Source of the DNA: Emticicia aquatica
GTDB lineage: Bacteria; Bacteroidota; Bacteroidia; Cytophagales; Spirosomataceae
Length of the DNA: 64,000 bases
Direction of reading: 5' to 3'
Assembly: GCF_923079645.1 (NCBI RefSeq)
Contig: NZ_CAKLPY010000001.1
Location: 1,632,001 to 1,696,000 of the forward strand
Under the pieces are notes generated by a model. The model was not told the origin of the DNA. It saw only the letters and a list, made by a program, of their open reading frames with translations, and made no database searches. This document shows, piece after piece, positions 36,027-43,802 of this stretch. Numbering within the stretch: the first letter of the stretch is position 1; each line of letters starts with the position of its first letter. A program made the translations under genes and the position numbers.

Positions 36027-36098
36027 ATAATATTTTTTTGAAATTTTGAGGTAAACATTCACTTGTTTGCTTATTTTTTCATTTTTTATTATTTCAAA

Positions 36099-36701
36099 AT
36101 GCAATTACTCATCAAAAATATGGTGTGCGACCGTTGCATACGCGTTGTACAAGAAGAGTTAAATAATATTGGGTTATCAATATCTAATATTGGCTTAGGC
36201 TATGTTGAATTGGAATCAAATTTAGATGAAATAAATTTGGCTTTAGTTCAAAAAACATTGCATCAAGCTGGATTTGAATTAATCAATGATTCACGTATTG
36301 CGTTAGTTGAAGAAATTAAACTACTCATTATCAATGAAATACATTCTAATATTCATCAAAAGTTAACCTCCGAAAATTTCTCTGATTTTTTAGTGAAAAA
36401 ACTTTCAAATACACATCTCACACACGAATATTCTTTCCTAAGTACATTGTTTTCTTCCATAGAAAAAACAACCATTGAAAAATATATCATTGCACAAAAA
36501 ATTGAAAGAACCAAAGAACTAATTTCATACGGAGAATTAAGCTTATCTGAAATTGCATGGGACTTAGGCTATAGCAGTGTTGCTTATTTATCTAATCAAT
36601 TTAAGCAAATTGTTGGTTGTTCTCCTAGCGAGTATAAAAAACAAAACTTAAAAAACAGGCAACCGATTGACGGAATCAATAATCTTGTAACAAACAAATA
36701 A
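36099..36701 (+). CDS. AraC-family regulator with HMA-like N terminus
   Basis: A 200-aa one-component regulator. Residues 1-70 resemble a heavy-metal-associated (HMA) ferredoxin-like domain, with a CxxC at Cys10-Cys13 in MVCDRCIRVVQEEL. The C-terminal half is an AraC double HTH (KIERTKELISYGELSLSEIA, then WDLGYSSVAYLSNQFKQIVG and SPSEYKK). ATG 36099 is chosen because MQLLIKNMVCDRC starts the domain cleanly; an ATG at 36063 adds only a hydrophobic stretch. It probably senses copper and activates the downstream genes through direct repeats at 36686-36715. Confidence 0.88.
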   Translation: MQLLIKNMVCDRCIRVVQEELNNIGLSISNIGLGYVELESNLDEINLALVQKTLHQAGFELINDSRIALVEEIKLLIINEIHSNIHQKLTSENFSDFLVKKLSNTHLTHEYSFLSTLFSSIEKTTIEKYIIAQKIERTKELISYGELSLSEIAWDLGYSSVAYLSNQFKQIVGCSPSEYKKQNLKNRQPIDGINNLVTNK

Positions 36702-36715
36702 AATTCTGTAACAAA
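36686..36715 (+). promoter_or_regulatory. AraC-type direct repeats upstream of 36764
   Basis: TGTAACAAA occurs at 36686-36694 and 36707-36715, exactly 21 bp apart. The second copy ends 18 bp before the -7 box, over the -33 position. Two half-sites one 21-bp period apart next to the polymerase site is the layout of AraC-type activators. Confidence 0.6.
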
Positions 36716-36733
36716 TGCTTCAAAAGTGCTTTC

Positions 36734-36741
36734 TACCTTTG
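36734..36741 (+). promoter_or_regulatory. -7 box TACCTTTG for 36764
   Basis: A perfect TAnnTTTG match 22 bases upstream of the ATG, with no TTG -33 box at the usual distance. Missing -33 plus adjacent direct repeats fits an activator-dependent promoter. Confidence 0.55.
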
Positions 36742-36763
36742 TTTCATTAAAACAAAACTTAAA

Positions 36764-37321
36764 ATGAAAACATTAAAAACAACAATCGTTTTACTTATAG
36801 TAATAAGTTCTTTCGTTCAGCCAGTTGCGAAAGCCCAAGAAGTTAATTATAAACACCAAATGTTAAGTATTAACCACAAAGGTGAAATCAAAAATGGCAG
36901 TGTTACAGTGGGGCATATCGCAAAAAACAATGTAATCAATGACATCAAAGGAAACAAAATTGCGTATGTTGATGGACAAGGAAACTTAATTGATGCCAAA
37001 GGAAAAATGCTGGGTCGTATGGGGAAAGATGGTAAAACTTACCATAATATCAACGGTGATTTATCTTTTAGTGTGAAAGAAAACGGAAACACCTGTAATG
37101 TGTTTGATGCTTCTGGTAATAAAATTGGCAATATTCATTCAAGCTATAAAGGAATGGCTTGTGTATTGTTTTGTTTTCAAAATAATATGGATATGAAAGA
37201 CCATGCTCAAATCTCAAGTGAAGAAAAATATGCTTGTCCGATGCACCCAGAAATAACTGGAAAAGAAGGAGAAAGTTGTTCAAAATGTCACATGAAATTA
37301 CATCACGTAACAAAGAAATAA
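36764..37321 (+). CDS. secreted beta-flower protein with heavy-metal-binding tail
   Basis: A 185-aa protein with a signal peptide (residues 1-24). Residues 33-135 hold short repeats (KNGSVTVGHI, IKGNKIAYVDGQGNLI, AKGKMLGRMGKDGK, ASGNKIGNIHSSYKG) resembling the Bacteroidota 5-fold beta-flower fold. The tail 156-180 is a heavy-metal-binding HMBD/YHS-like finger: CPMHPEITG then CSKCHM, with Cys158, His161, Cys172 and Cys175. The same finger occurs twice in CopA below. It is preceded by AraC-type repeats, so its expression probably responds to metal. Possible role: periplasmic copper capture or delivery. Confidence 0.78.
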   Translation: MKTLKTTIVLLIVISSFVQPVAKAQEVNYKHQMLSINHKGEIKNGSVTVGHIAKNNVINDIKGNKIAYVDGQGNLIDAKGKMLGRMGKDGKTYHNINGDLSFSVKENGNTCNVFDASGNKIGNIHSSYKGMACVLFCFQNNMDMKDHAQISSEEKYACPMHPEITGKEGESCSKCHMKLHHVTKK

Positions 37322-37332
37322 ATATTCAAAAT

Positions 37333-37377
37333 CCAAATTTCACAAACGGATGATAACTGTCAGTTTATGAAATTTGG
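37333..37377. other. 15-bp inverted repeat upstream of copA
   Basis: CCAAATTTCACAAAC and GTTTATGAAATTTGG pair at 14 of 15 positions across a 15-base loop. There is no T-run, so it is either a weak terminator for the beta-flower gene, an mRNA structure or an operator. Confidence 0.5.
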
Positions 37378-37420
37378 AGTAATATATTTTCTTCAAATGA
37401 GTGCTATAAACCGAATAAAG

Positions 37421-37441
37421 CTTATTTTTTGATAAAATAAG
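37421..37441. promoter_or_regulatory. palindrome just upstream of copA
   Basis: CTTATTTT-ttgat-AAAATAAG ends 11 bases before the copA ATG. It could be an operator or could hide the ribosome entry site. Confidence 0.35.
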
Positions 37442-37452
37442 GGAACTAGAAA

Positions 37453-39936
37453 ATGACGCATAAATATCAAATAATAGGAATGTCGTGCAATAGTTGCCGT
37501 ACAAAAGTAGAAAAAACCCTCAATGATATAGAGGGAATTTCTGCAACTGTAACACTAAATCCACCAATTGGAACAATTACAATGGCAAGACATATTCCTA
37601 CCACGCAATTACAAGCTGCACTCTCGGCGGTAGGCGATTACACAATTGAAGATGGTTCAACTGTTGTATCTCATCAAATAAAGAAAATAGAGCACCCTTC
37701 TCAAAAAAACAGTACTGGAAAATATTATTGCCCAATGCACTGTGAAGGCGATAAATTATATGATAAAGCTGGCGATTGCCCAGTTTGTGGGATGGATTTA
37801 GTTCCACAAGCACAAATGGCTCAAAAATTGGAATATACGTGTCCAATGCACCCCGAAATCATTAAAAATGAAGCGGGAAATTGTCCAATTTGTGGAATGA
37901 ATTTAATATCCAAAACCGTTGAAAGTGATGAAAATAAGAGTTATAATGCCTTATTGAGGAAAATAAAAATAGCACTTGTCTTTACGATTCCTATTTTCGT
38001 GATTGCAATGTCAGACATGATTCCCAATAATTTATTAATGAAAATCATGGGGCATGAACAATGGAATTGGGTACAATTTGTATTGAGTTTACCAGTAATT
38101 TTTTATGCGTGTTGGATGTTTTTTGTAAGAGCATGGAAATCAATAATTACTTGGAATCTTAATATGTTTACTCTCATTGGGATAGGTTCTGGAGTGGCAT
38201 TCTTATTCAGTATTGTTGGGTTATTTTTTCCGAATGTTTTTCCCAGCGAATTTAAAAGCGAAAACGGTACCGTTCATTTATATTTTGAGGCAACAACCGT
38301 TATTCTAACTTTAGTTTTATTAGGACAATTACTCGAAGCAAAAGCTCATAGCCAAACAAGTGGTGCAATCAAAGAACTACTCAAACTAGCACCAACAGAA
38401 GCTACCATTTTGTTTCATGGCATTGCTAGCAAAATCTCAATCAACGACATTAGAAAAGGTGATTTATTGCGAATAAAACCTGGTGATAAAATACCAGTCG
38501 ATGGAAAAATTACAGTCGGTGAAAGTTCAATCGACGAATCAATGATTACAGGCGAGCCAATTCCTATCGATAAAAAAGTAGACGATGCCGTCATAGCTGG
38601 AACAATCAATGGGAATAAATCATTCGTAATGATTGCTGAAAAAATTGGTTCAGAAACATTATTATCGCAAATTATCAAATTGGTCAATGATGCTAGTCGG
38701 TCAAAAGCACCAATTCAGAAATTAGCCGATAGTATTGCCAAATATTTCGTACCAATTGTTGTTACAATTTCAATCATAACATTTTTCGTTTGGGCAAAAT
38801 TTGGACCTGACCAAGCATTAGTTTATGGCTTTATAAATGCGATTGCGGTATTGATTATTGCTTGTCCATGTGCATTGGGCTTAGCTACTCCAATGTCAGT
38901 TATGGTTGGTGTTGGAAAAGGAGCTTCATCAGGTATTTTAATTAAAAATGCTGAAGCTTTAGAATCAATGAATAAAGTGAATGTATTGATAACTGATAAA
39001 ACAGGCACTATTACAGAAGGTAAACCATCAGTTGAACAACTCTTTTCACTAAATGACGCTGATTCAGATAATCTATTACAAATCACTGCATCTCTCAATC
39101 AATTAAGTGAACATCCATTGGCCAAAGCTATTGTAAAATATGCACTAGAAAAGAATATTTCTTTGATTGAAACACAAAATTTTGAAGCTATTACAGGAAA
39201 GGGGATTATCGGAACCATCAATCAAAGTAAAGTTGCTATTGGCAACAAAGCTCTTTTAGATGAAATAAAATGTACTATTCCAGAGGATTTAGAAAGCAAA
39301 GTTAATGCCCAACAAAAACTTGGTAAAACGGTTTCTTACATTGCCATTGATGGTGTTTCAGTAGGTTTTATAGCTATTACAGATGCTATTAAAAAAAGTA
39401 GTAAAGCGGCTATTAAAGAATTAATGCAACAAGGAATTGAAGTGATAATGCTTACTGGTGATAATGAAAACACAGCAAAGGCTGTTGCTAATGAATTAAA
39501 CTTAAGTGACTTCAAAGCTAATTGTTTACCAGAAGACAAATTAAAAGAAATAAAACGCCTTCAAGTACAAGGAAAAATTGTAGCTATGGCAGGCGATGGA
39601 ATCAATGATGCACCAGCTTTGGCTCAAGCAGATATTGGCATTGCGATGGGAACGGGAACAGATGTTGCAATTGAAAGTGCTAAAATAACACTTGTCAAAG
39701 GTGATTTACAAGGAATCGTTAAGGTCAAACATCTAAGTCACGCTGTCATGAAAAACATCAAACAAAATTTATTTTTTGCATTTATTTACAATACACTTGG
39801 CGTGCCAATTGCTGCGGGCGTTTTATATCCATTTTTTGGAATTTTATTGTCGCCAATGATTGCGGCATTAGCCATGAGTTTTAGTTCTGTATCTGTCATT
39901 GCAAATGCTTTGAGACTAAGAAATATTAAACTTTGA
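37453..39936 (+). CDS. copA: copper-transporting P1B-type ATPase
   Basis: Exports copper across the inner membrane using ATP. In order: HMA domain (GMSCNSC, residues 9-15), two HMBD fingers (about 92-118 and 129-152; CPMH...CPVCGMDL and CPMHPEI...CPICGMNL), eight predicted helices, TGEP at 366-369, the CPC ion motif at 471-473, DKTGT at 515-519 with the phosphorylated Asp, SEHPLAKAI, and GDGINDAPALAQADIG. CPC and HMBD fingers point to Cu+/Ag+ rather than Zn/Cd. Length is 827 aa, intact. The TonB-dependent receptor follows after 13 bases, so both are in one operon. Confidence 0.96.
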   Translation: MTHKYQIIGMSCNSCRTKVEKTLNDIEGISATVTLNPPIGTITMARHIPTTQLQAALSAVGDYTIEDGSTVVSHQIKKIEHPSQKNSTGKYYCPMHCEGDKLYDKAGDCPVCGMDLVPQAQMAQKLEYTCPMHPEIIKNEAGNCPICGMNLISKTVESDENKSYNALLRKIKIALVFTIPIFVIAMSDMIPNNLLMKIMGHEQWNWVQFVLSLPVIFYACWMFFVRAWKSIITWNLNMFTLIGIGSGVAFLFSIVGLFFPNVFPSEFKSENGTVHLYFEATTVILTLVLLGQLLEAKAHSQTSGAIKELLKLAPTEATILFHGIASKISINDIRKGDLLRIKPGDKIPVDGKITVGESSIDESMITGEPIPIDKKVDDAVIAGTINGNKSFVMIAEKIGSETLLSQIIKLVNDASRSKAPIQKLADSIAKYFVPIVVTISIITFFVWAKFGPDQALVYGFINAIAVLIIACPCALGLATPMSVMVGVGKGASSGILIKNAEALESMNKVNVLITDKTGTITEGKPSVEQLFSLNDADSDNLLQITASLNQLSEHPLAKAIVKYALEKNISLIETQNFEAITGKGIIGTINQSKVAIGNKALLDEIKCTIPEDLESKVNAQQKLGKTVSYIAIDGVSVGFIAITDAIKKSSKAAIKELMQQGIEVIMLTGDNENTAKAVANELNLSDFKANCLPEDKLKEIKRLQVQGKIVAMAGDGINDAPALAQADIGIAMGTGTDVAIESAKITLVKGDLQGIVKVKHLSHAVMKNIKQNLFFAFIYNTLGVPIAAGVLYPFFGILLSPMIAALAMSFSSVSVIANALRLRNIKL

Positions 39937-39949
39937 TTTTATTATCTAA

Positions 39950-42190
39950 ATGAAAAATTCAAAAAATCAGTATTATATATTACTTCTTTTCATTTTGATG
40001 AATAACAATATTTTTGCTCAAAATGTCAATGGAATTGTTCTGGACAACAACAATGGAAAAGAAGAAGCGATTGTCGGTGCAACTGTCAATTGGCTTGGAA
40101 CAAAATTAGCTACCACAACTGATGTTGATGGAAAATTTAGCATTGCTCGCTCGAAAGCAAAAAAAATAGTAATCAGTTTCGTTGGCTATAAATCTGATAC
40201 TATTTCAATCAGCAACGAAACCGATTTGAAGATTTTTTTAAAATCTGAAAATCAATTACAAGAAGTTGTTGTTCGTAGTAGTTCAACTGCAATGGATAGG
40301 CTTTCACCAATTCATACCGAAATAATTACTTCAAAGGCTTTGGCAAAAGCTGCTTGTTGTAATTTATCAGAAAGTTTTGAGACAAATGCTTCTGTATCAG
40401 TGAGTTATGCTGATGCAGTAACTGGAGCAAAACAAATTCAACTACTAGGTTTAGCAGGAACTTACGTACAAATGAATGTTGAAAATATCCCTTCGCTTCG
40501 AGGTTTGGCAAGTACTTTTGGACTAAATTATATTCCTGGAACTTGGGTTCAATCAATTGATGTAGGAAAAGGTGCTGGGTCGGTTGTAAATGGTTACGAG
40601 TCAATGACTGGACAGATAAATGTTGAATTGCAAAAACCAGATTTAGCAGAAAAAGTATATCTAAATACTTATGTCAATAGTTTAGGACGAGGAGAAATCA
40701 ACTTAAATTTAGCTCATATTTTCAAGAAAAAAAGGGAAGTGGCTTTATCAAAATGGTCGGTTGCTTTATTAACACATGGCTCAACTTTGCAGACAACTCT
40801 TGATAAAAATAACGATAACTTCTATGATTTACCAAAATATACTCAGGCAAATTTTGTGAATCGTTGGAAATATGAATCTGAAAAAATGGTTGCTCAATTT
40901 GGTATTAAGTATTTATTTGATACAAGATTGGGCGGACAAATAAATAAAAATCCGTTATCATTAGATAACCTAATTTACCGATTCTCAAATACAACCAATC
41001 GTGCGGAATTCTTTTCAAAAACCGCCAAATTATATCAAAATAAGCCATATCGCGGCTTAGGCCTAATTTTAAATGGAATTATTCACGATTCAAAATCGCA
41101 ATTTGGTTTTAGGCCTTACAATGGCAATCAAAAAACTCTTTACGGAAATTTAATTTATCAAGATATTTTTGGCAATACGAATCATTCTTACAAAACTGGA
41201 CTAAGTTTTTTGTATGATAAGTATGATGAAACTTTTGCGGATATTACCAGTGCAAGAACCGAAATTGTTCCTGGTGCCTTCTTTGAATATACTTACAAAT
41301 ATCTCGATAAGTTAACAGCAGTTACAGGAACAAGGTTTGATGCTCACAATCTTTATGGCCCAATTTTCACTCCACGATTGCACGTGTTATTCAATCCAAC
41401 TGAAAAAACGGCCCTTAGATTATCGGTTGGAAGAGGATTTCGAACTGCTAATCCATTTGCTGAATATTTTGGAAATTTAGTCAGTTCTCGAACAATCAGA
41501 TTTTTAGAGGTAATAAAACCTGAAATTTCATGGAATTATGGTTTGAGTATGACTAGAAGTTTTGGTAAATCTAGTTTAGTTTTTGATGTTTTTAGAACCA
41601 ATTTCCAAAATCAATTAATTGCCGATACTGAGCATCCAAATTTTCTATATTTTTATAATTCTCAAGGTCAAAATTATGCTAATTCTGCACAAATTGAGTT
41701 AAATCTTGTTCCAGCAAATCGTTTAGAATTCAAAATTGCCTATCGATATTCGGATGTATGGCAAACATTGGGCAAATCTTTAAATCAAGAAATCACTGTT
41801 CGTAAAATGTTTATTCCTCGAGATAGAATTTTGTTCAATGTTGGATATGCCCTACCCTATGATAAATGGAAATATGACTTAACTTTACAATACAATGGCG
41901 TAAGAAGGATTCCAAATTTATCGACAGCATACTTACATACAAGTTACGAATCAATGCCGATTCAATATGCACCTGCTTTTATCAATCTAAATGCCCAAGT
42001 AAGTCGCTCTTTCAGACGGTGGGATTTATATTTAGGTGGAGAAAACTTAACTAATTTCACTCAAAAAGCTCCAATTGTTACACCAGAAAACCCATTTGGA
42101 AGTCGTTTTGATGCAGGAAGTGCTTGGGGGCCAGTGATTGGTAGAGTAATTTACTTCGGAACAAGGTATAAATTAGGAGGGCGAATTTAA
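39950..42190 (+). CDS. TonB-dependent receptor of the copper module
   Basis: A 746-aa outer-membrane receptor: signal peptide (about 1-23), carboxypeptidase-regulatory domain (about 26-100), plug domain (about 105-230) and a beta-barrel ending in an aromatic-rich strand (GRVIYFGTRYKLGGRI). The plug carries an unusual vicinal Cys136-Cys137 in LAKAACCNLSESF, a plausible copper-binding site. It is co-transcribed with copA. The likely cargo is copper or a copper chelate; whether it serves uptake or sensing cannot be told from sequence. Confidence 0.88.
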   Translation: MKNSKNQYYILLLFILMNNNIFAQNVNGIVLDNNNGKEEAIVGATVNWLGTKLATTTDVDGKFSIARSKAKKIVISFVGYKSDTISISNETDLKIFLKSENQLQEVVVRSSSTAMDRLSPIHTEIITSKALAKAACCNLSESFETNASVSVSYADAVTGAKQIQLLGLAGTYVQMNVENIPSLRGLASTFGLNYIPGTWVQSIDVGKGAGSVVNGYESMTGQINVELQKPDLAEKVYLNTYVNSLGRGEINLNLAHIFKKKREVALSKWSVALLTHGSTLQTTLDKNNDNFYDLPKYTQANFVNRWKYESEKMVAQFGIKYLFDTRLGGQINKNPLSLDNLIYRFSNTTNRAEFFSKTAKLYQNKPYRGLGLILNGIIHDSKSQFGFRPYNGNQKTLYGNLIYQDIFGNTNHSYKTGLSFLYDKYDETFADITSARTEIVPGAFFEYTYKYLDKLTAVTGTRFDAHNLYGPIFTPRLHVLFNPTEKTALRLSVGRGFRTANPFAEYFGNLVSSRTIRFLEVIKPEISWNYGLSMTRSFGKSSLVFDVFRTNFQNQLIADTEHPNFLYFYNSQGQNYANSAQIELNLVPANRLEFKIAYRYSDVWQTLGKSLNQEITVRKMFIPRDRILFNVGYALPYDKWKYDLTLQYNGVRRIPNLSTAYLHTSYESMPIQYAPAFINLNAQVSRSFRRWDLYLGGENLTNFTQKAPIVTPENPFGSRFDAGSAWGPVIGRVIYFGTRYKLGGRI

Positions 42191-42227
42191 AAAAATAAAT
42201 GAATCAAGACCTTTAATCCAATTAAAA

Positions 42228-42256
42228 ACGTTTATATTATAAAGTAATTTAAACGT
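42228..42256. promoter_or_regulatory. inverted repeat upstream of the propeller gene
   Basis: ACGTTTA (42228-42234) and TAAACGT (42250-42256) flank a 15-base AT spacer, ending 10 bases before the ATG at 42267. Candidate operator; no good -7 box is visible. Confidence 0.35.
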
Positions 42257-42266
42257 AGTTTTTTCC

Positions 42267-43313
42267 ATGATTTTCTCAAGAAACATATTAATATTTTTTA
42301 CCACGATTATTGTTTTTTCATCATGTAAAGAGAAAAAAATAATTAAAACCGAACCAATTGAAATTGATTATCCTAAGGCATATATAGTAAACGGTGGAAG
42401 TAATGATATTTCAATCATTAATTTGAATGAATTATCTGTCAATAAAATTATCCAATTGACCGATGTAGGACGTTTTCCGCACCATATAAGTATTTCACCC
42501 GATGGAAAAAAATTAGCAGTAGCTATTCCAGAATATGATTTTATACTTGGACACGCTGCATTGCACAATGCAACAGACAAAAAAGGGGGCATTTCGATAA
42601 TTGATGCCCAAACAGGAAGTACGTTGTTAAAAATTGCACTTCCAAATGTCAATTTTAATGCAGCCTTTAGCCCTGATGGGAAAGAAATTTGGTCAGCAAC
42701 TTCAACTCATTCTGGTGAAATGTATGTTTTTGACACTCAAACAGGTATTTTAAAAAATAAAATAGCATTGGGAGCTGACCCAAGTGAAGTAGTTTTTTCA
42801 AAAGATGGGCTAAATAGCTATGTTGCATTGGGTGAAAGTAGTTTTGTTTATGTGATTAATGCCGTATCCAAAGAAATTGTAAATACAATTAAAGTTGACC
42901 AATTTCCAACAAATGTTTGGGCAGGAAATGATGGAAAAATTTATGTTGAAAATAAAATAGCAAAGTCGATTAATATTATTGATACAAAAGCATTTTTGGC
43001 AACTGAATACATTGACGTAAATTTTTTACCAGGAAAAGTAGTTTATAATCAACTTATGAATGAACTATGGATTTGTCAAGCTAACGAAAATTTTGTTGCC
43101 TATTTTGAGCGAAAAAACAATGTTTGGTCTTTGAAAGGAAACATCGAAACAGGAAATGATGCTCATTCAATTAGCTTCTCAAAAGATGAGAAAAAAGCAT
43201 TTATTGTTAATCAAAAGGCTAATTCTGTTTCGGTGATTGACGTTCTAAATCACTCAAAAATCAAAGATATTATCGTTGGCAGCCAACCTAATGGAATTGT
43301 CTTAAAAGAATAA
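42267..43313 (+). CDS. YncE-like beta-propeller lipoprotein
   Basis: A 348-aa lipoprotein (signal ends at VFSSC) with a seven-bladed propeller pattern: repeated SPDGKKLAVAIPE, SPDGKEIWSAT, SKDGLNSYVALG and VNQKANSVSVIDV units of the YVTN type. Such propellers bind ligands or partner proteins and have no obvious catalytic site here. Two His-rich loops (PHHIS; GHAALHNAT) could bind metal. It follows the receptor by 76 bases in the copper module, which suggests a periplasmic or surface accessory role. Confidence 0.78.
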   Translation: MIFSRNILIFFTTIIVFSSCKEKKIIKTEPIEIDYPKAYIVNGGSNDISIINLNELSVNKIIQLTDVGRFPHHISISPDGKKLAVAIPEYDFILGHAALHNATDKKGGISIIDAQTGSTLLKIALPNVNFNAAFSPDGKEIWSATSTHSGEMYVFDTQTGILKNKIALGADPSEVVFSKDGLNSYVALGESSFVYVINAVSKEIVNTIKVDQFPTNVWAGNDGKIYVENKIAKSINIIDTKAFLATEYIDVNFLPGKVVYNQLMNELWICQANENFVAYFERKNNVWSLKGNIETGNDAHSISFSKDEKKAFIVNQKANSVSVIDVLNHSKIKDIIVGSQPNGIVLKE

Positions 43314-43357
43314 ATTTGTCACAAAAACATATTAATAATTAATAAAATCATAAAAAA

Positions 43358-43738
43358 ATGAAAAAAACAATTAGACAGAAAATCGCAACAATGCTAACTA
43401 TTGTATTGACTATCAGCAATTTAGTAATGGCCAGGCAGTCATTTATCGAACCACCTAAAAATGCAGAAATCAAAATCAAAACTTCTGCAAAATGCAGCAT
43501 GTGCAAAAAACGCATAGAAAGAGATTTAGGCGTTTCTAAAGGAATTATCAACTCAAATTTAGATTTGACCGATAAAGTTGTAACCATTAAATATAACACT
43601 AAAAAAACAAGTCCAGAAAAAATAAAAGAGGTAATTTCAAAAATAGGTTATGATGCCGACGAGGTTATAGCAGACCAAAAATCACACGCAGCATTGCCTG
43701 ATTGTTGCCAAAAAACAGCGGAAGGTCACAAAGATTGA
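43358..43738 (+). CDS. secreted heavy-metal-associated (HMA) protein
   Basis: A 126-aa protein with a signal peptide (about residues 1-25) and one HMA domain: CSMCKKRIERDLG with Cys46 and Cys49 of the CxxC metal site, then a ferredoxin-like fold (VVTIKYNTKKTSPEKIKEVISKIGYDAD). The tail adds HAALPDCC and GHKD, possible extra ligands. A periplasmic copper chaperone is the likely role. It closes the copper module and ends at a terminator shared with sucC. Confidence 0.88.
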   Translation: MKKTIRQKIATMLTIVLTISNLVMARQSFIEPPKNAEIKIKTSAKCSMCKKRIERDLGVSKGIINSNLDLTDKVVTIKYNTKKTSPEKIKEVISKIGYDADEVIADQKSHAALPDCCQKTAEGHKD

Positions 43739-43750
43739 TTTTAACATAAA

Positions 43751-43780
43751 AATGCCTGATAAAATAAATTATCAGGCATT
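43751..43780. terminator. bidirectional terminator, HMA gene / sucC
   Basis: AATGCCTGATAA pairs with TTATCAGGCATT across a 6-base loop, followed by T4. It lies between convergent genes. Confidence 0.85.
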
Positions 43781-43802
43781 TTTTATAATTATTTAACAGA
43801 AA

